A DNA stretch of 64,000 nucleotides from Fulvivirgaceae bacterium JP3-4 (GTDB lineage: Bacteria; Bacteroidota; Bacteroidia; Cytophagales; Cyclobacteriaceae): assembly GCA_029309925.1 (NCBI GenBank), contig JARKND010000001.1, positions 2,232,001 through 2,296,000 of the forward strand. The letters are read 5' to 3'. The position numbers and the translations under genes were made by a program. Below, in pieces: positions 18,464 to 27,183 of this stretch (its first letter is position 1; every line of letters starts with the position of its first letter). The notes under the pieces were generated by a model that did no database searches, was not told the origin of the DNA, and saw only the letters and a program-made list of their open reading frames with translations.

Positions 18464-19582
18464 ATGGGTAAAACTACTACTGCTAAGATCCTGTTCCTCC
18501 TAGCCGGCTTAATGCTTGTCGGATTCATCACCAGCACCATCAACGACAACCATGACTATGCCGGATGGCTGCTCATGGGGTGCTTCATTTCTATCGCGCT
18601 TGCCTTGAGATCGTATGAGCTCCTGAAAGGCTATTCGTTCACGGTGATGATCTTCGCTGCGGTGACGGCAGCGATGTACTACCCGCAACATTTTTCATAT
18701 GTAGGCGACTTCAAACTCTCGAAGCTGATTGTGCCGCTCATGCAGATCATCATGTTCGGCATGGGCACGGGCCTCAGCATTAAAGATTTCGGGCGCGTTC
18801 TTCAGATGCCAAAAGGTGTAGTGGCCGGAGTTGTCTGTCATTACACCATCATGCCCCTCGTGGGATTTGCCATCACGAAAATTTTCACGTTTCCTCCCGA
18901 AGTTGCCGCGGGCATCATTCTCATTGGCAGCTGTCCCAACGGGTTAGCCTCGAATGTCATGTCGTATCTGGCGCGTGCAAACCTGGCACTTTCTGTTACG
19001 CTCACGGCAATCTCGACACTCATCGCTCCGCTGGTTACGCCCATGCTGATGCAACTCCTGGCCGGCCAATACATCACCATCGACTTTTGGTCTATGGTGA
19101 TGGACATCATGAAGATCATCATCGTCCCGATAGGCGCGGGTCTGGCCTTCAACTATTTCCTTCACGGAAAGTTCAAGTGGCTCGATGACATCATGCCGTT
19201 CTTTTCAATGGCAGCAATCACACTCATCATCGTAGTGATCACCGCTGCAGGACGCGATTCATTGCTGGTAGTGGGTCCGTTGCTCATCGTAGCGATGCTC
19301 CTGCACAACCTCACCGGTTATTTTCTCGGCTATTGGTCCGGTCGACTCTTACGCATGAAAGAAACCGACTGCCGAACCATCGCCCTCGAAGTCGGCTTAC
19401 AAAATGGAGGCATGGCTTCCGGCCTCGCCCTCGCCATGGGAAAGCTCTCCACGGTAGGCCTGGCCCCCGCGATCTTCGCACCGATCATGAACATTACTGG
19501 ATCCACACTTGCGTTGTGGTGGAGATCAAGGCCAACGGAAGTTCAGGAGACCTCAGAGCAGGCGATCACAGGGAAGGCGTGA
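18464..19582 (+). CDS. bile acid:sodium symporter family (BASS) transporter
   Basis: 372 residues, with about nine to ten hydrophobic helices. The motif GSCPNGLASNVMSYLARAN followed by ALSVTLTAISTLIAPLVTP is the conserved crossing-helix core of the ASBT/BASS fold; the second half has LEVGLQNGGMASGLA, the other conserved helix. It is an inner-membrane, probably sodium-coupled, importer of an organic anion. It lies downstream of the RraA-like and dehydratase genes in the same direction, so its substrate may be the acid they process. A 200-base gap with an AT palindrome separates it, so it may have its own promoter. Confidence 0.88.
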   Translation: MGKTTTAKILFLLAGLMLVGFITSTINDNHDYAGWLLMGCFISIALALRSYELLKGYSFTVMIFAAVTAAMYYPQHFSYVGDFKLSKLIVPLMQIIMFGMGTGLSIKDFGRVLQMPKGVVAGVVCHYTIMPLVGFAITKIFTFPPEVAAGIILIGSCPNGLASNVMSYLARANLALSVTLTAISTLIAPLVTPMLMQLLAGQYITIDFWSMVMDIMKIIIVPIGAGLAFNYFLHGKFKWLDDIMPFFSMAAITLIIVVITAAGRDSLLVVGPLLIVAMLLHNLTGYFLGYWSGRLLRMKETDCRTIALEVGLQNGGMASGLALAMGKLSTVGLAPAIFAPIMNITGSTLALWWRSRPTEVQETSEQAITGKA

Positions 19583-19617
19583 GTGTGTAGCGGGAAAAAG
19601 TTACCAGTCGCCAGTCA

Positions 19618-19679
19618 CCGGTTTCCGGTTCGGTGTGAGGAAGAGGTTCGTCCACACCACACCTGCAACCGGAAACCGG
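19618..19679 (+). terminator. strong hairpin downstream of the transporter
   Basis: CCGGTTTCCGGTT (19618-19630) and AACCGGAAACCGG (19667-19679) form a perfect 13-bp stem 36 bases after the transporter stop. There is no T-run, so it may be a transcript-stabilising or REP-like hairpin rather than a simple intrinsic terminator. Confidence 0.5.
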
Positions 19680-19731
19680 AAACACCTGGATCTTCCACAT
19701 GCCTAATGCCTAATTCCTAATGCCTTTTTAT

Positions 19732-19800
19732 GGCGTGCCCCCGATCACCAACGCACAGTCTAGGCGCATCGGGGTCGCGCTTTCGCTACTCGCCACCTCA
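19732..19800. repeat. CCCCGAT palindromic repeat, copy 1
   Basis: CCCCGAT at 19739-19745 pairs with ATCGGGG at 19768-19774 within GGCGTGCCCCCGATC...GCATCGGGGTCGCGC, followed by TTCGCTACTCGCCACC. Related copies are at 29884-29998 and 32394-32496. Confidence 0.6.
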
Positions 19801-19865
19801 CGCACTTGCCATTTGGGGCTCAAACATGCCGCTCAATCGCTCACGCAGAGGGTGTTTGCAGACAA

Positions 19866-20585
19866 TCATTGCACGAAATAGTCATCGGCCATTTGTGCGA
19901 GCTTTTGGCTTGCGCGCTTGGCGTCATCAGTAAGATGATATTCGCCATCGATGACAAACAAGGTATTCATATATGCCCAGCCGACAACTCCAAGCAGATT
20001 CTTAGCTATTGACAAAAGAGTGAATAATTCTTGGTAGGTAATCTGGTCGATAGTTTCTTTCATAGAACCTCCTTGAGCTGAAACGAGTTCGTTGTGAGCG
20101 AGACGCTTGTCCCGAAGTTCTTTGAGACGCTTCAATAGCCTCGCTTGTGTTGGGGATTCCATCAGGAGTTCAAAATGTTTTACAATGCCTTCCGTTATCT
20201 CAATGTCGGACCCACCGCTCAGTACTTGATCAATCAAGGTTTGGTCAAAACCGGCATGTGTCATTGTCTCAGCTAAATTGTATGGTTCTTGGATAGCTGG
20301 CAGGCTCGACTTGTTATTCTCTAACAAATTAAGAAGCCCTCTAATGCATCGCGTTTCATGTCTTGATGATGGCTTGTCGAAAAGTCTCGCCATGGCTATC
20401 AGAAATTGATCTTTGAAAGCATCCTGAGCTGCGATAAAGAAAGGATTGTATTTAGACTTAAATTGCTTTCCTTTTTTCCCGATTGCGACAAATGATTCGT
20501 AGGCACGTTCTGCAATAAAGATGTCGCTTGCCAATCCATGCAGAACAAATTGCTTTAGCTTTTCAGGTGTCATAAGCTCAAACAT
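19866..20585 (-). CDS. HEPN-domain AbiU2-like protein
   Basis: 240 residues from ATG 20585; a GTG start at 20630 would add 15 unlikely residues. It is helical, with LKELRDKRLAHNE near residue 175, matching the R-x(4-6)-H active-site motif of HEPN ribonucleases, here in the arrangement of the AbiU2 abortive-infection family. Known HEPN toxins cut RNA when a phage infection or a lost antitoxin triggers them. It opens an AT-rich run of defence-like genes. No antitoxin is visible beside it; the gene at 20783 is divergent. Confidence 0.65.
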   Translation of the reverse strand: MFELMTPEKLKQFVLHGLASDIFIAERAYESFVAIGKKGKQFKSKYNPFFIAAQDAFKDQFLIAMARLFDKPSSRHETRCIRGLLNLLENNKSSLPAIQEPYNLAETMTHAGFDQTLIDQVLSGGSDIEITEGIVKHFELLMESPTQARLLKRLKELRDKRLAHNELVSAQGGSMKETIDQITYQELFTLLSIAKNLLGVVGWAYMNTLFVIDGEYHLTDDAKRASQKLAQMADDYFVQ

Positions 20586-20782
20586 AGTTACTATTTCCTT
20601 CCGTTGGAGCATCTCGTGACCGGCCGGCACGTTGAAATTATGACGCTAATAAGCGTGTCGGATTTCATAAAAGATGTTTTGTAAATGTTAAAACTTTTTT
20701 ATTTTAGTACTGATTCCTTGCCCCACCAGATCCAATCCGATCAAAAGCCCACTTGGAGTCATTTTCACCACAAACTTCAAAT

Positions 20783-21892
20783 ATGAAAATTCTTCTAGCA
20801 AAGGAGGAAGAGAATGACTTCTATTCCGATGACGATCTTTTTAAGATTTCTTCATGGGGAGCAGATTTATCTTTTCGTGAACTTATTGACCGGTATCAAG
20901 ACAACGAACTGGTTAAACCTGAGATTCAGCGCAAGTATGTTTGGGATAAAACCGAAGCCTCTCGATTTATCGACTCGTTGTTGCTTGGCCTTCCCGTGCC
21001 AAGCATTTTCTTAGCAAAAACCCAAGATGAAAAGCTTTTAATAATCGATGGCTTCCAGCGAATAATGACCGTTTTTGATTTCGTTAGGGGAGTATTTAGC
21101 ACAGATCAATCGGCATTTAAATTATCACGATCAGAAAAAATAAACAGCAGATGGCGGGGAAAGTCGTTTGTGGAATTATCCGATGCCGAACAACGGAAAA
21201 TTAGAAACACAACCATACATGCGATAATTTTTGTTCAGCAACATCCTTCAGAAAATGACACTAGTTATTATCAAGTTTTTGAGCGAATTAACACAAGCGG
21301 CAGGACACTTATGCCGCAAGAAATTCGAAATTGTATATATCAGGGTCCATTGAATGATTTGCTTTTTGCATTAAATAAAGTCGAACCTTGGAGAAGCTTG
21401 TATGGCAATAAAGACGAGGATTCAAGAATGAGAGACATTGAACTCATTTTAAGATTCTTTGCATTGAGTAGTCCGGAATTTTATCAACTTGAACAAGAAG
21501 GTTTATCGTTAAAAAAATTCCTTAACCAAATCATGGGAAAATACTCGAAATTAGATGAACGTGCGATCGCAATTCACAAAAGACGATTTGAAAATAGCGT
21601 GTCTTTTATTTACAAGCAATTTCACGACACAGCTTTCAGAAATCTATCAGGGACGATGGTTGGCAAATTCTCACCAAACTTTAGTCCTACAATATTTGAT
21701 TCAATGATGATCGCCACTGATGAATTATTAATTAGTGGGCACGAGTTTAATTTATCAAACCTGCAATCAAATCGGCTAAGACTACTTCAAGATGAAGAAT
21801 ACAAATCTTTCATAAGTAAGGAAACTATGAGGAAGGACTCTATCTTAAAGCGAGTTGAAAAGGTGAAATCAATATTATACGAGGTTGATTGA
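20783..21892 (+). CDS. DUF262 domain protein (ParB/GmrS-like)
   Basis: 369 residues from ATG 20783; an upstream TTG at 20753 is less likely. Residues about 25-130 are a DUF262 domain: LSFRELIDRYQDNELVKPEI, QRKYVWDKTEASRFIDSLLL and LLIIDGFQRIMT. The last is the DGQQR-type ParB-fold motif with Phe in place of Gln. DUF262 proteins are NTP-dependent sensor or regulatory subunits in several anti-phage systems such as GmrSD, but the DUF1524 nuclease half is absent here. Its stop overlaps the start of the next gene (TGATG), so it is likely translated together with the HEPN protein that follows. Confidence 0.75.
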   Translation: MKILLAKEEENDFYSDDDLFKISSWGADLSFRELIDRYQDNELVKPEIQRKYVWDKTEASRFIDSLLLGLPVPSIFLAKTQDEKLLIIDGFQRIMTVFDFVRGVFSTDQSAFKLSRSEKINSRWRGKSFVELSDAEQRKIRNTTIHAIIFVQQHPSENDTSYYQVFERINTSGRTLMPQEIRNCIYQGPLNDLLFALNKVEPWRSLYGNKDEDSRMRDIELILRFFALSSPEFYQLEQEGLSLKKFLNQIMGKYSKLDERAIAIHKRRFENSVSFIYKQFHDTAFRNLSGTMVGKFSPNFSPTIFDSMMIATDELLISGHEFNLSNLQSNRLRLLQDEEYKSFISKETMRKDSILKRVEKVKSILYEVD

Positions 21893-22383
21893 TGAATAAT
21901 ATAGATGTCGAATTAATCCTAAATGACTGTGATACTGAGCTGTCACATATTCAAACATTAATTGTTGGACTAGGTCCAACAAGTTTGGTTACTCCTTTTT
22001 TAAATAAGTATGCAGTTATAAAAGCTTGCGGTACGATTGAAATAGCATTCAAAACTGTTATAGCGGACTATTGTTCAAAAAGGAGTAAGCCGCAAGTAAA
22101 GAATTACCTTAACAAAAAAGTAAGAGAAAATTCTTCGAACCCTTCGTATTCAAGAATTATGCAAATTTTACAAGAATTTGACAATGCATGGGCGAACAAT
22201 TTTCGGGTCAACGTGGGTGCCCTACCTAATTCAGCCAACGTGTTAACTTCAATCCAGTCGCTCGTGAACGCTAGAAATGATTTTGCGCATGGAGGAAATC
22301 CTACATTGAGTTTTGCGGACGTATACAAATATTATAATGACTCAAGAATAATTATTGAGACTTTGGATCAAGTAGTAGGATAG
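21892..22383 (+). CDS. small HEPN-like protein (RiboL-PSP type)
   Basis: 163 residues from ATG 21892, overlapping the DUF262 stop by one base. All-helical, with VNARNDFAHGGNP near residue 125, an R-x4-H HEPN motif with the RNDFAHG form seen in the RiboL-PSP/MAE-type HEPN families. It would be an RNase toxin or effector controlled by its DUF262 partner. This pairing is inferred from overlap and from motifs only. Confidence 0.65.
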   Translation: MNNIDVELILNDCDTELSHIQTLIVGLGPTSLVTPFLNKYAVIKACGTIEIAFKTVIADYCSKRSKPQVKNYLNKKVRENSSNPSYSRIMQILQEFDNAWANNFRVNVGALPNSANVLTSIQSLVNARNDFAHGGNPTLSFADVYKYYNDSRIIIETLDQVVG

Positions 22384-22438
22384 ATTAATAGCAAGCCAAT
22401 GCTGACTGTTAGTTTTATGAGCTTTTCTGATATACCAA

Positions 22439-23044
22439 ATGAATAAGACCGTCCTGACATATTGCAGTGAGTGCGATGGTGATAAGAATCACAAAAAGTT
22501 ATTTTCCAAGATGATTAGAGGCAATTCAAAGAGTATCGAGGAGTTCAGTATCGTGGAATGTATGGGATGTGATTCTGTTTCCTTTTTGCAAATTGTTAAG
22601 CTTTCGAAGAGATCGAAGCCCATGCATTTTAATTATCCTGATGATTCAGAGGGCTACTATAATGTTCTTTCGCAGGAATATGTCAAATTCTTTCCGAAGA
22701 TGATAAGGGGCTTGTACGATGAAGTAATTTCCGCTTTCGAAACAAACTCAGTGATCCTATTGGGTGTCGGGTTAAGGGCACTTGTCGAAGCCATTTGCAT
22801 GGACCAGTCAATACCAGGAAACAACCTCTTGAAAAAGATCGAAGCACTTCATCATGAAGGACTCATTTCAAAGTCCGAACTGCCGATATTGGATAAACTG
22901 AGAATTATTGGAAATAATTCTGCGCATAAAATGGAAGGTTTGCCAATGAAGAAACTTGAATTGGCATTGGGTATTGTGAATCATATTCTAACCAGCATTT
23001 ACATACTTCCAATCATTAATAAACGACTGAAGATCGACAAATGA
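22439..23044 (+). CDS. zinc-ribbon DUF4145 (HEPN-like) protein
   Basis: 201 residues. The N-terminus has CxxC at 9-12 (YCSECDG) and a second CxxC at about 41-44 (ECMGCDS), a zinc ribbon. Residues about 95-185 are DUF4145: GLRALVEAICMDQ, NNLLKKIEALHHEG, and RIIGNNSAHKMEG, where N-x2-AH is the characteristic end. DUF4145 domains are HEPN-related and often belong to defence or restriction loci. It follows the HEPN gene by 55 bases on the same strand and may be a third member of that operon. Confidence 0.7.
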   Translation: MNKTVLTYCSECDGDKNHKKLFSKMIRGNSKSIEEFSIVECMGCDSVSFLQIVKLSKRSKPMHFNYPDDSEGYYNVLSQEYVKFFPKMIRGLYDEVISAFETNSVILLGVGLRALVEAICMDQSIPGNNLLKKIEALHHEGLISKSELPILDKLRIIGNNSAHKMEGLPMKKLELALGIVNHILTSIYILPIINKRLKIDK

Positions 23045-23132
23045 ACGCGACTCGTAGCCCCGGATTAAAGACTCGAATACACTGCATTCGACTTGCAGTG
23101 GATCAGATAAAGCTATAAGCAATAGATCGAAC

Positions 23133-24236
23133 TTATTGCTCCTCCGCGTGATCCTCGTATTCCTCCAGGACACTATCCAGCATATGTTCAATACGTTTTT
23201 CTTTTGCAAGCTCCCTGACTGCCTCATACGAAATGAATGAGCAGGTCTTTGAAAGGGGTCCCTTTTCTAATAAGGTGAATACTGGTCGAGAAATTTCTTG
23301 AAACACCTTGTCGCGCCTTTCAGAGGGTGCAACTATGTGAGCTTTGATATTCAGATTTGGCTGCAACGCCATTAAGTCAGCCATCCGTAAAATTCCACTA
23401 TATATTGACGTAGTATGTTCAATTTCAAAAGCTCTGACGATCGACCTCCCTTTGATCCAAATCACATCAATGTTTTCAATAGTTTTAAGAGTTGTTCCAT
23501 CATAGTTCATTGGTAAGGTGTCGAGCAACGCAGACTTTTCAAGTGGCCTCCAGCTTTCCAACACACGTACTCTATCATTTCGTGGAAGCCAGATTTTTAA
23601 ATTCATTCGCTCACCAATTTGGGCAAGAATGGATTGAATTTCTATCGATTCTCTCGTAACTTTTTCCTTCGAAGTCTTTTCATCGTCATTCTCAGGAACA
23701 ACTACTGTAAGGACTTTGTTGTCTACCGTTTTTACTTTTAGCGTTTGCAGTTTTCGTTCGTCATCGTCAGTAATTGGATACTTTTTTTTCTTTTTGGTAA
23801 TTTGACGAAGGAGCAGTTGCTCTAAGAATGCTCCATCAGATTCAGACAGCTTCGTTAAGCTACCCCGGACTCTGCCTGTCCACCGAGTGTCATTTTTTTT
23901 AAGCCCGGAGGTAAAAGAGAGATTATCCCAAATTTCGTCTGCATGTATAGGAATTGAATATTCGAGCGGTAGCCACACTACTGGTTCAACTTCAAACCTG
24001 ACCGTAAACGGATCATTGTAAGAAACAAAAATTGGTTTGTCGTCTTCAAAATAAGTCGATTTGATTTCCAATATTCCAATCCATCGCGATAATCGAGTCA
24101 CATAACACGCGAACTTATCTCCTTTTTTGATGCTTTTTGCGGTACCTCTTTGAGTGTCCCTAAAGCCAGATATAGTTTGGTCGGACTGAGAAAACTTGTC
24201 GTAAGTCTCAGGTGAGAATAAGTCGATGTAGTACAT
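23133..24236 (-). CDS. EVE domain plus restriction-endonuclease-like protein
   Basis: 367 residues. Residues about 1-135 match an EVE (PUA-like) domain: YYIDLFSPETYDKF, GFRDTQRGTAKSIKKGDKF and CYVTRLSRWIGI. EVE domains bind modified bases such as 5-methyl- or 5-hydroxymethylcytosine. A charged Lys-rich linker (KKKKKYP) follows. The C-terminal 170 residues contain DVIWIKGRSIVRAFEIEHTT and IYSGILRMADLMAL, an arrangement like a PD-(D/E)XK nuclease (D...FE-x-EH), with a final acidic tail. By analogy this would be a modification-dependent (type IV) restriction enzyme acting on modified phage DNA. Its 3' end lies close to the convergent gene at 22439. Confidence 0.72.
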   Translation of the reverse strand: MYYIDLFSPETYDKFSQSDQTISGFRDTQRGTAKSIKKGDKFACYVTRLSRWIGILEIKSTYFEDDKPIFVSYNDPFTVRFEVEPVVWLPLEYSIPIHADEIWDNLSFTSGLKKNDTRWTGRVRGSLTKLSESDGAFLEQLLLRQITKKKKKYPITDDDERKLQTLKVKTVDNKVLTVVVPENDDEKTSKEKVTRESIEIQSILAQIGERMNLKIWLPRNDRVRVLESWRPLEKSALLDTLPMNYDGTTLKTIENIDVIWIKGRSIVRAFEIEHTTSIYSGILRMADLMALQPNLNIKAHIVAPSERRDKVFQEISRPVFTLLEKGPLSKTCSFISYEAVRELAKEKRIEHMLDSVLEEYEDHAEEQ

Positions 24237-24795
24237 GAGGGAAGTCTAGCAAATTTGGTTACGAAATATAAAAAAAGGGGGGAGAGAAAGAAAGACCAAT
24301 CGACTAGGTCTTAATGCCTGCGTAGGTGTTCCTCTGATATTTCGAATGAGCAGCACTTACCCGCCCTTGTTGGGTGTTTGCGTTGGCCGTATGCGCAGTA
24401 GAGACCAACAAGCGCAGTCTCTTTGAAGTTCTGATGCGCTCGTGTCTATCATTAAGACGCATCTCAGAGCATGTGACAAGCATACACATATTTTTTACAG
24501 CAACATGTCTTGAATGGAAGCACGTTCTATCAGACGACTCCATGAAGAAAGTATAAAGGATGAGCTTACCGATGTCAATTGATACCTCTCTAATACAACC
24601 GCTGAAAATTTTCCTTCGAAGACTTGTAGCGCATTTTTTCCAAAAATTCCTTAGTTAAGAAACGATTCAAGCGATAACATTCCGAGTACGAAACTCCTCG
24701 TAATTAACTTATCGACTACATAGAAAAACCTAAAGTTAAATAGTATATTTCATGGGTTAAATCAGCTAAGGAATTTAACCCGAAGAGATCTCCCT
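24237..24795. other. intergenic region with decayed repeat
   Basis: No gene is supported. About 24359-24420 carries a worn relative of the GTGTTGGTG repeat (CCCGCCCTTGTTGGGTGTTT..., GACCAACAAGCGCAG). The rest is AT-rich and presumably contains the promoter of 24796. Confidence 0.45.
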
Positions 24796-25452
24796 ATGCC
24801 AGCAAGAAATCGTGAATGTCAGGATTACCAACAAGGACTTTCGGACGAACTAAGGTGTATCCTTGCTCGATACAATGATGACTATACAGTTGTGAAGGAA
24901 TGGAGAGCCTTTCAAAATTCAAACGTCTATAGATACTCTCCAGAAGTTGATATAGCAATTGGCCCATTCAATGATGACAATGCTTTCTATAATCTGACCT
25001 CTGTCTATAACGAAATTGTCCAGGATGATTTTAACCTTAAATCATTCCTGGAAGATGCCTACCATATCCATAAGGTTAATATGGATGCTGAACTGTATAC
25101 AGATTATACAGAATTCAGCTTTTTAGAAGCCCTTGATCAAAATAAGAATGCTCGATGCCTAATAGCTATTGAGATAGAGAACACAAGCACTAAAAAGCAC
25201 ATAATGGGCAGCATAGTAAATGCAGCTTCACTAGGACGGATCGGCATTGGTATCGGATACAGTAACGAGGCTTTTAGAGCCTTCCTAAGAATTGTAAATT
25301 ATTTGAGCTTTTTGAAGAAAGTAGAAAAAAACACTTATTCAACAGCGAATTTTTTTGTTCTATCAAAGGCGCAGTTTACGACTTTGACCAAGAAGCATTT
25401 TCAAAAAAATGATGTAGTAAAATATCCTAAAAGATACTTCCCATTAGTATGA
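24796..25452 (+). CDS. possible PD-(D/E)XK nuclease-fold protein
   Basis: 218 residues, no signal or membrane segment. VDIAIGPF near residue 52 and CLIAIEIENTSTKKH near 120, followed by GSIVNAASLGRIGIGIG, give a D...ExE arrangement with a Lys nearby, reminiscent of PD-(D/E)XK nucleases. I do not recognise the family by name. Low GC, in the defence-like block. Confidence 0.55.
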   Translation: MPARNRECQDYQQGLSDELRCILARYNDDYTVVKEWRAFQNSNVYRYSPEVDIAIGPFNDDNAFYNLTSVYNEIVQDDFNLKSFLEDAYHIHKVNMDAELYTDYTEFSFLEALDQNKNARCLIAIEIENTSTKKHIMGSIVNAASLGRIGIGIGYSNEAFRAFLRIVNYLSFLKKVEKNTYSTANFFVLSKAQFTTLTKKHFQKNDVVKYPKRYFPLV

Positions 25453-25470
25453 TGAATTACGAATCAGCGC

Positions 25471-26289
25471 CTACGATAAAGTTAAATCATCATTGTGAAT
25501 TCCACTCAACTTATCCCTGAATGGCTTGAAATGTCTATCAAATCCGGTGGCGCGGAACTTGTTCCACGATACTTCATGAGATCGCTCGAAGAGGTCAGGA
25601 ACTTCTACACCACCGTGGTGCATAACAAAGTTAAAGTATGGTTCCAAACAGTAAGCTTCAATCTTATTTCTAAGGTACTTCTTGTCTGGCTCAACGAGTT
25701 TTGAATCATTTATTTGGTCAAGAAAGAATCCCACTTCCATATATTTGGCACTTGGGAAGTTTGAGAAGGCTAACACAAATCGCAGATCATCATAGTAGGT
25801 TCTATTTTGTAGATAACTTTTATGAAGCTTTATTTTGTTATTATTCAAATAATCCGTATGATCTTTAATAAAATCTGGATCAGCAAATATCCTTTCAAAT
25901 GCGACAATTATTTCATTTATATAATTTAAAGAATTCATACCCTTTAAAGTATACTTTACTTGATGATTGGGCCGAATACCTACTCCAATTAAAACCTTTT
26001 CGCCAATCTCCGCATTTAACTTCTTATATAGGTCATCAAATTCTCTGTCAAAATTCTGTTTAAGATTGCTTGACAATTGTAGCTGATATTGTTTGTATGC
26101 GAGGTAAGTAAAAAGGAAAACTGATAGTATAGCCGCTATCGGGGTTACAATATTATTGAAATTTGAAGCATCAAAAACCAAATGCAGATCTCTCCAGAAC
26201 CAAAATCGTGTTATTAGATCTGCAGCAACTAAAACTCCTACAACAATTAATAAGTAATTAGTTTTAAGCCTGTTCAATTTTAAATTCAT
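25471..26289 (-). CDS. two-TM membrane protein, abortive-infection-like layout
   Basis: 272 residues. Two transmembrane helices (about 12-34 and 46-68), then a long helical cytoplasmic domain. The layout of two N-terminal TMs plus a helical domain resembles putative phage abortive infection (AbiC-like) proteins, but no defining motif is seen. AT-rich, next to the truncated membrane gene at 26292, whose stop lies 3 bases upstream of this start. Confidence 0.5.
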   Translation of the reverse strand: MNLKLNRLKTNYLLIVVGVLVAADLITRFWFWRDLHLVFDASNFNNIVTPIAAILSVFLFTYLAYKQYQLQLSSNLKQNFDREFDDLYKKLNAEIGEKVLIGVGIRPNHQVKYTLKGMNSLNYINEIIVAFERIFADPDFIKDHTDYLNNNKIKLHKSYLQNRTYYDDLRFVLAFSNFPSAKYMEVGFFLDQINDSKLVEPDKKYLRNKIEAYCLEPYFNFVMHHGGVEVPDLFERSHEVSWNKFRATGFDRHFKPFRDKLSGIHNDDLTLS

Positions 26290-26291
26290 AA

Positions 26292-26882
26292 CTATTTCTT
26301 CAGATACTTTACCAACGAAGTTGTTAATGCTGCAAGAAGTACAAAATTCAAAATTCGTTGAAATAATTCCAATCCTTGCGTAGATGATTGAGTCTTATCA
26401 GAGGACAAATAATAACCTGGGCTAACGTTGAAGGGGACAATATTCTTCAGACTGAAGAGGATAGACAGGAGGAAATCTGTAGTTGTTTGACGTGCATTAG
26501 ACCAATCAAACTGGATATTATATTCTACTATTTTATCTCCATTATGGAATCCCGTAAAAAGGTAGAGGCATGCAAAAATGATGAGCAATATGAAAATCCA
26601 AACAATCGGCTTTAAAAAACTCTCGTCATAAGAACTTAATTCCTTATGGAGCCTCAACAGAAATTGCTCGGAATAGGAGTTATTCTTAATTGCTATTTTC
26701 CTTTTGATCTCTTGCTCGGAAGCATAAAATAATCCAGAACCGATGTAGTCGTCTGCCTTCTGTATGTTAACCTTCTTAATGCCCACGTTGGTGTTCCGAT
26801 AAGCCACGCCCGACCCGCCCGTGTTGGTGTTCTGCACCAACACGCCTATACACGTTGAGGTCCTGAATCCATTGCCACTCAT
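26292..26882 (-). pseudogene. 3' fragment of a membrane protein fused to a dispersed repeat
   Basis: The ORF has 196 codons. The first about 35 (GVLVQNTNTGGSGVAYRNTN) are simply the GTGTTGGTG palindromic repeat read in frame. After VGIKK comes real protein: a helix, a TM (IVWIFILLIIFACLYLF), then FLLSILFSLKNIVPFNV and LLAALTTSLVKYLKK. No Met occurs after the repeat, so the original start and N-terminal part are gone. The remaining part resembles the C-terminus of pentapeptide-repeat-type or channel-like membrane proteins. It is most likely a gene truncated by repeat insertion; expression from the repeat ATG is possible but unproven. Confidence 0.6.
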
Positions 26883-26915
26883 CGTTCACTGCGCTTGTTG
26901 GTGCCACCACGCACT
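26781..26915. repeat. GTGTTGGTG palindromic repeat (REP-like), copy b
   Basis: GTGTTGGTG (26821-26829) and CACCAACAC (26835-26843) are a perfect 9-bp stem around TTCTG. It continues TATACACGTTGAGGTCC and GCGCTTGTTGGTG. The same order recurs at 29372-29490. Confidence 0.8.
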
Positions 26916-26991
26916 TGCATACGCAAACACGAAAGAAGGGAAGATGCATGACTGCACCGGCCCAGCAAATCATTCTGCTTATGTGGCTATT

Positions 26992-27110
26992 TTTTCCGCT
27001 ACTCCAGAAACTAATTACTCATAACCGGTATCTGTGACATGTGTTTCACCCGCGTGAGCGACTGAGCGCATGTCTGAGCCCGAGATGGCCCTTCGCAGAT
27101 TTTATAGATG
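26992..27110. repeat. direct repeat paired with 29713-29841
   Basis: Shares CTCCAGA, GTGACATGTGTT, CACCCGCGTGAGCGACTGAG, GCGCATGTCTGAGCCCGA and ATGGCCCTTCG with 29713-29841 in the same orientation. The copies flank the PIN gene and the gene at 28414. Confidence 0.8.
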
Positions 27111-27183
27111 AGTAAGTTGTACCCGATGTAACTGAAGTCATTGCTAGGATACTAGGCCACGCGCTAGGGATTATGGCCGGATA

